Below, piece by piece: positions 5,596 through 6,368 of a stretch of DNA of 6,368 bases. How positions within the stretch are numbered: position 1 is the stretch's first letter; every line of letters starts with the position of its first letter. The notes under the pieces are model-generated. The model did no database searches, had not been told where the DNA came from, and saw only the letters and a program-made list of their open reading frames with translations. A program made the position numbers and the translations under genes. The stretch covers positions 1 to 6,368 of the forward strand of contig JAIROF010000069.1 in the NCBI GenBank assembly GCA_031257655.1, written 5' to 3'. The stretch is from Prevotellaceae bacterium. GTDB taxonomy: Bacteria > Bacteroidota > Bacteroidia > Bacteroidales > UBA932.

Positions 5596-6368
5596 ATGAA
5601 ACCATTCCTTTTTCTTTCTCTTGCGACGCTTTTAGTCGCCTGCCAACCGGATGAAACGGAACGCATAGCCAACACTTTGCGCGCTCCCGCCTATCCGTTA
5701 ATTACCATCGACCCCTACACCTCCGGCTGGTCGTTTGACAACAAGCTGTACGATGGTTCGGTGAAACACTGGACGGGCGAAAATTTCCCCCTCATCGGAG
5801 CCATCACGGTGGACGGTCAAACGTACCGCTTTATGGGCGTAGAGAACAGGGTGTACGAAACCATTGCGCCCACTGCCGGACAATCGCCGTGGGAAGCCGC
5901 CTACACCTTTGCCCAACCGCCGGCAGGTTGGGAACGGCCGGGATTTAATGACGCAAAATGGAAAAAGGGAATGGCAGCGTTTGGCACGCGACATCAAACC
6001 GCTGTGCGCACGCCGTGGAGAGAGCCCATCCGTGACATCTGGGTGCGGCGCGAAATCAACCTCACGGCTGAAGATATTGCCAAACCGCTATACCTGCAAT
6101 ATTCGCACGATGATGATATTTTTATTTACGTGAATGGGGTGGAAGCGGTCAATACCGGCAATGCCTGTGCCGAAGACAGGACGCTGGTTTTGCCCGAAAA
6201 AGTAACGCAAGCCCTGAAACCCGGCAAGAATGTGCTGGCAGCGCATTGCATCAACCGCGTCGGCGAAGCCTTGTTGGACTTTGGATTGAACGCAGCAGCG
6301 CCGGTAACCTATCATTTGGAACAAACCGCGCAACAAACCTCCGTAGATGTGCAGGCCACGCAAACCCA
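5596..6368 (+). CDS. DUF4964/DUF5127/DUF4965-family (glutaminase A-like) lipoprotein, 3' partial
   Basis: The frame is open from ATG 5596 to the window edge (257 codons plus two bases). Residues 1-15 are a signal peptide with lipobox L-V-A-C and Cys16. Residues 29-60 carry the DUF4964 signature APAYPLITIDPYTSGWS, then LYDGSVKHWTG. Residues about 110-235 form a galactose-binding-like beta-sandwich (GWERPGFNDAKWKKG..AFG, RREINL, YSHDDDIFIYVNGVE, LKPGKNVLAAHCIN). The last residues (SVDVQATQT) look like the entry to the DUF5127 domain. Full members run to roughly 800 residues, continuing into DUF4965 and DUF1793, a six-hairpin (alpha/alpha)6-type domain. Fungal relatives are named glutaminase A. 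In Bacteroidetes PULs the activity is unproven and glycan processing is an inference from context. Expected location is lipid-anchored, periplasm or surface. Confidence 0.88.
   Translation, partial: MKPFLFLSLATLLVACQPDETERIANTLRAPAYPLITIDPYTSGWSFDNKLYDGSVKHWTGENFPLIGAITVDGQTYRFMGVENRVYETIAPTAGQSPWEAAYTFAQPPAGWERPGFNDAKWKKGMAAFGTRHQTAVRTPWREPIRDIWVRREINLTAEDIAKPLYLQYSHDDDIFIYVNGVEAVNTGNACAEDRTLVLPEKVTQALKPGKNVLAAHCINRVGEALLDFGLNAAAPVTYHLEQTAQQTSVDVQATQT

Overview
The window looks like part of a carbohydrate-utilisation locus (a PUL) from a member of the Bacteroidetes, probably order Bacteroidales. The reasons are a SusD-family outer-membrane glycan-binding lipoprotein followed by a DUF3823 lipoprotein, three TAnnTTTG motifs matching the Bacteroidetes -7 promoter box, A/T-rich leaders without Shine-Dalgarno motifs, and a DUF4964/DUF5127/DUF4965-type lipoprotein. 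The species cannot be named from this sequence. All genes lie on the + strand.

Layout: (1) 1-1383, the C-terminal part of a SusD-like protein whose N-terminus, and presumably a susC gene, lie upstream of the window. (2) 1384-1425, six tandem 7-bp units between susD and the next start codon. (3) 1434-2252, a DUF3823 lipoprotein. (4) 2253-2663, a gene-free gap holding two independent inverted-repeat structures: a 138-bp MITE-like element with perfect 24-bp arms (2295-2432) and a second imperfect palindrome (2471-2584). A -7 box lies just before the next gene. (5) 2664-4850, a 728-residue secreted protein that reads as a three-domain, GH42-like, unclassified glycoside hydrolase. (6) 4885-5526, a two-gene toxin-antitoxin-like module: a 71-residue basic small protein and a 139-residue PIN-domain (VapC-like) toxin. 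A 23-bp direct repeat (22/23 identical) flanks the module. (7) 5596 to the window end, the first 257 codons of a DUF4964/DUF4965 'glutaminase A-like' lipoprotein.

In the inferred pathway, SusD and the DUF3823 protein capture a glycan at the cell surface. The secreted hydrolase and the DUF4965-type protein would process it. No gene here has a well-characterised substrate, so the target glycan is unknown. Two accessory insertions, the MITE-like element and the toxin-antitoxin module, split what would otherwise be a compact susD-DUF3823-hydrolase-DUF4965 gene row. The toxin-antitoxin module with its flanking repeats and the unclassified hydrolase are the most interesting parts of the window.
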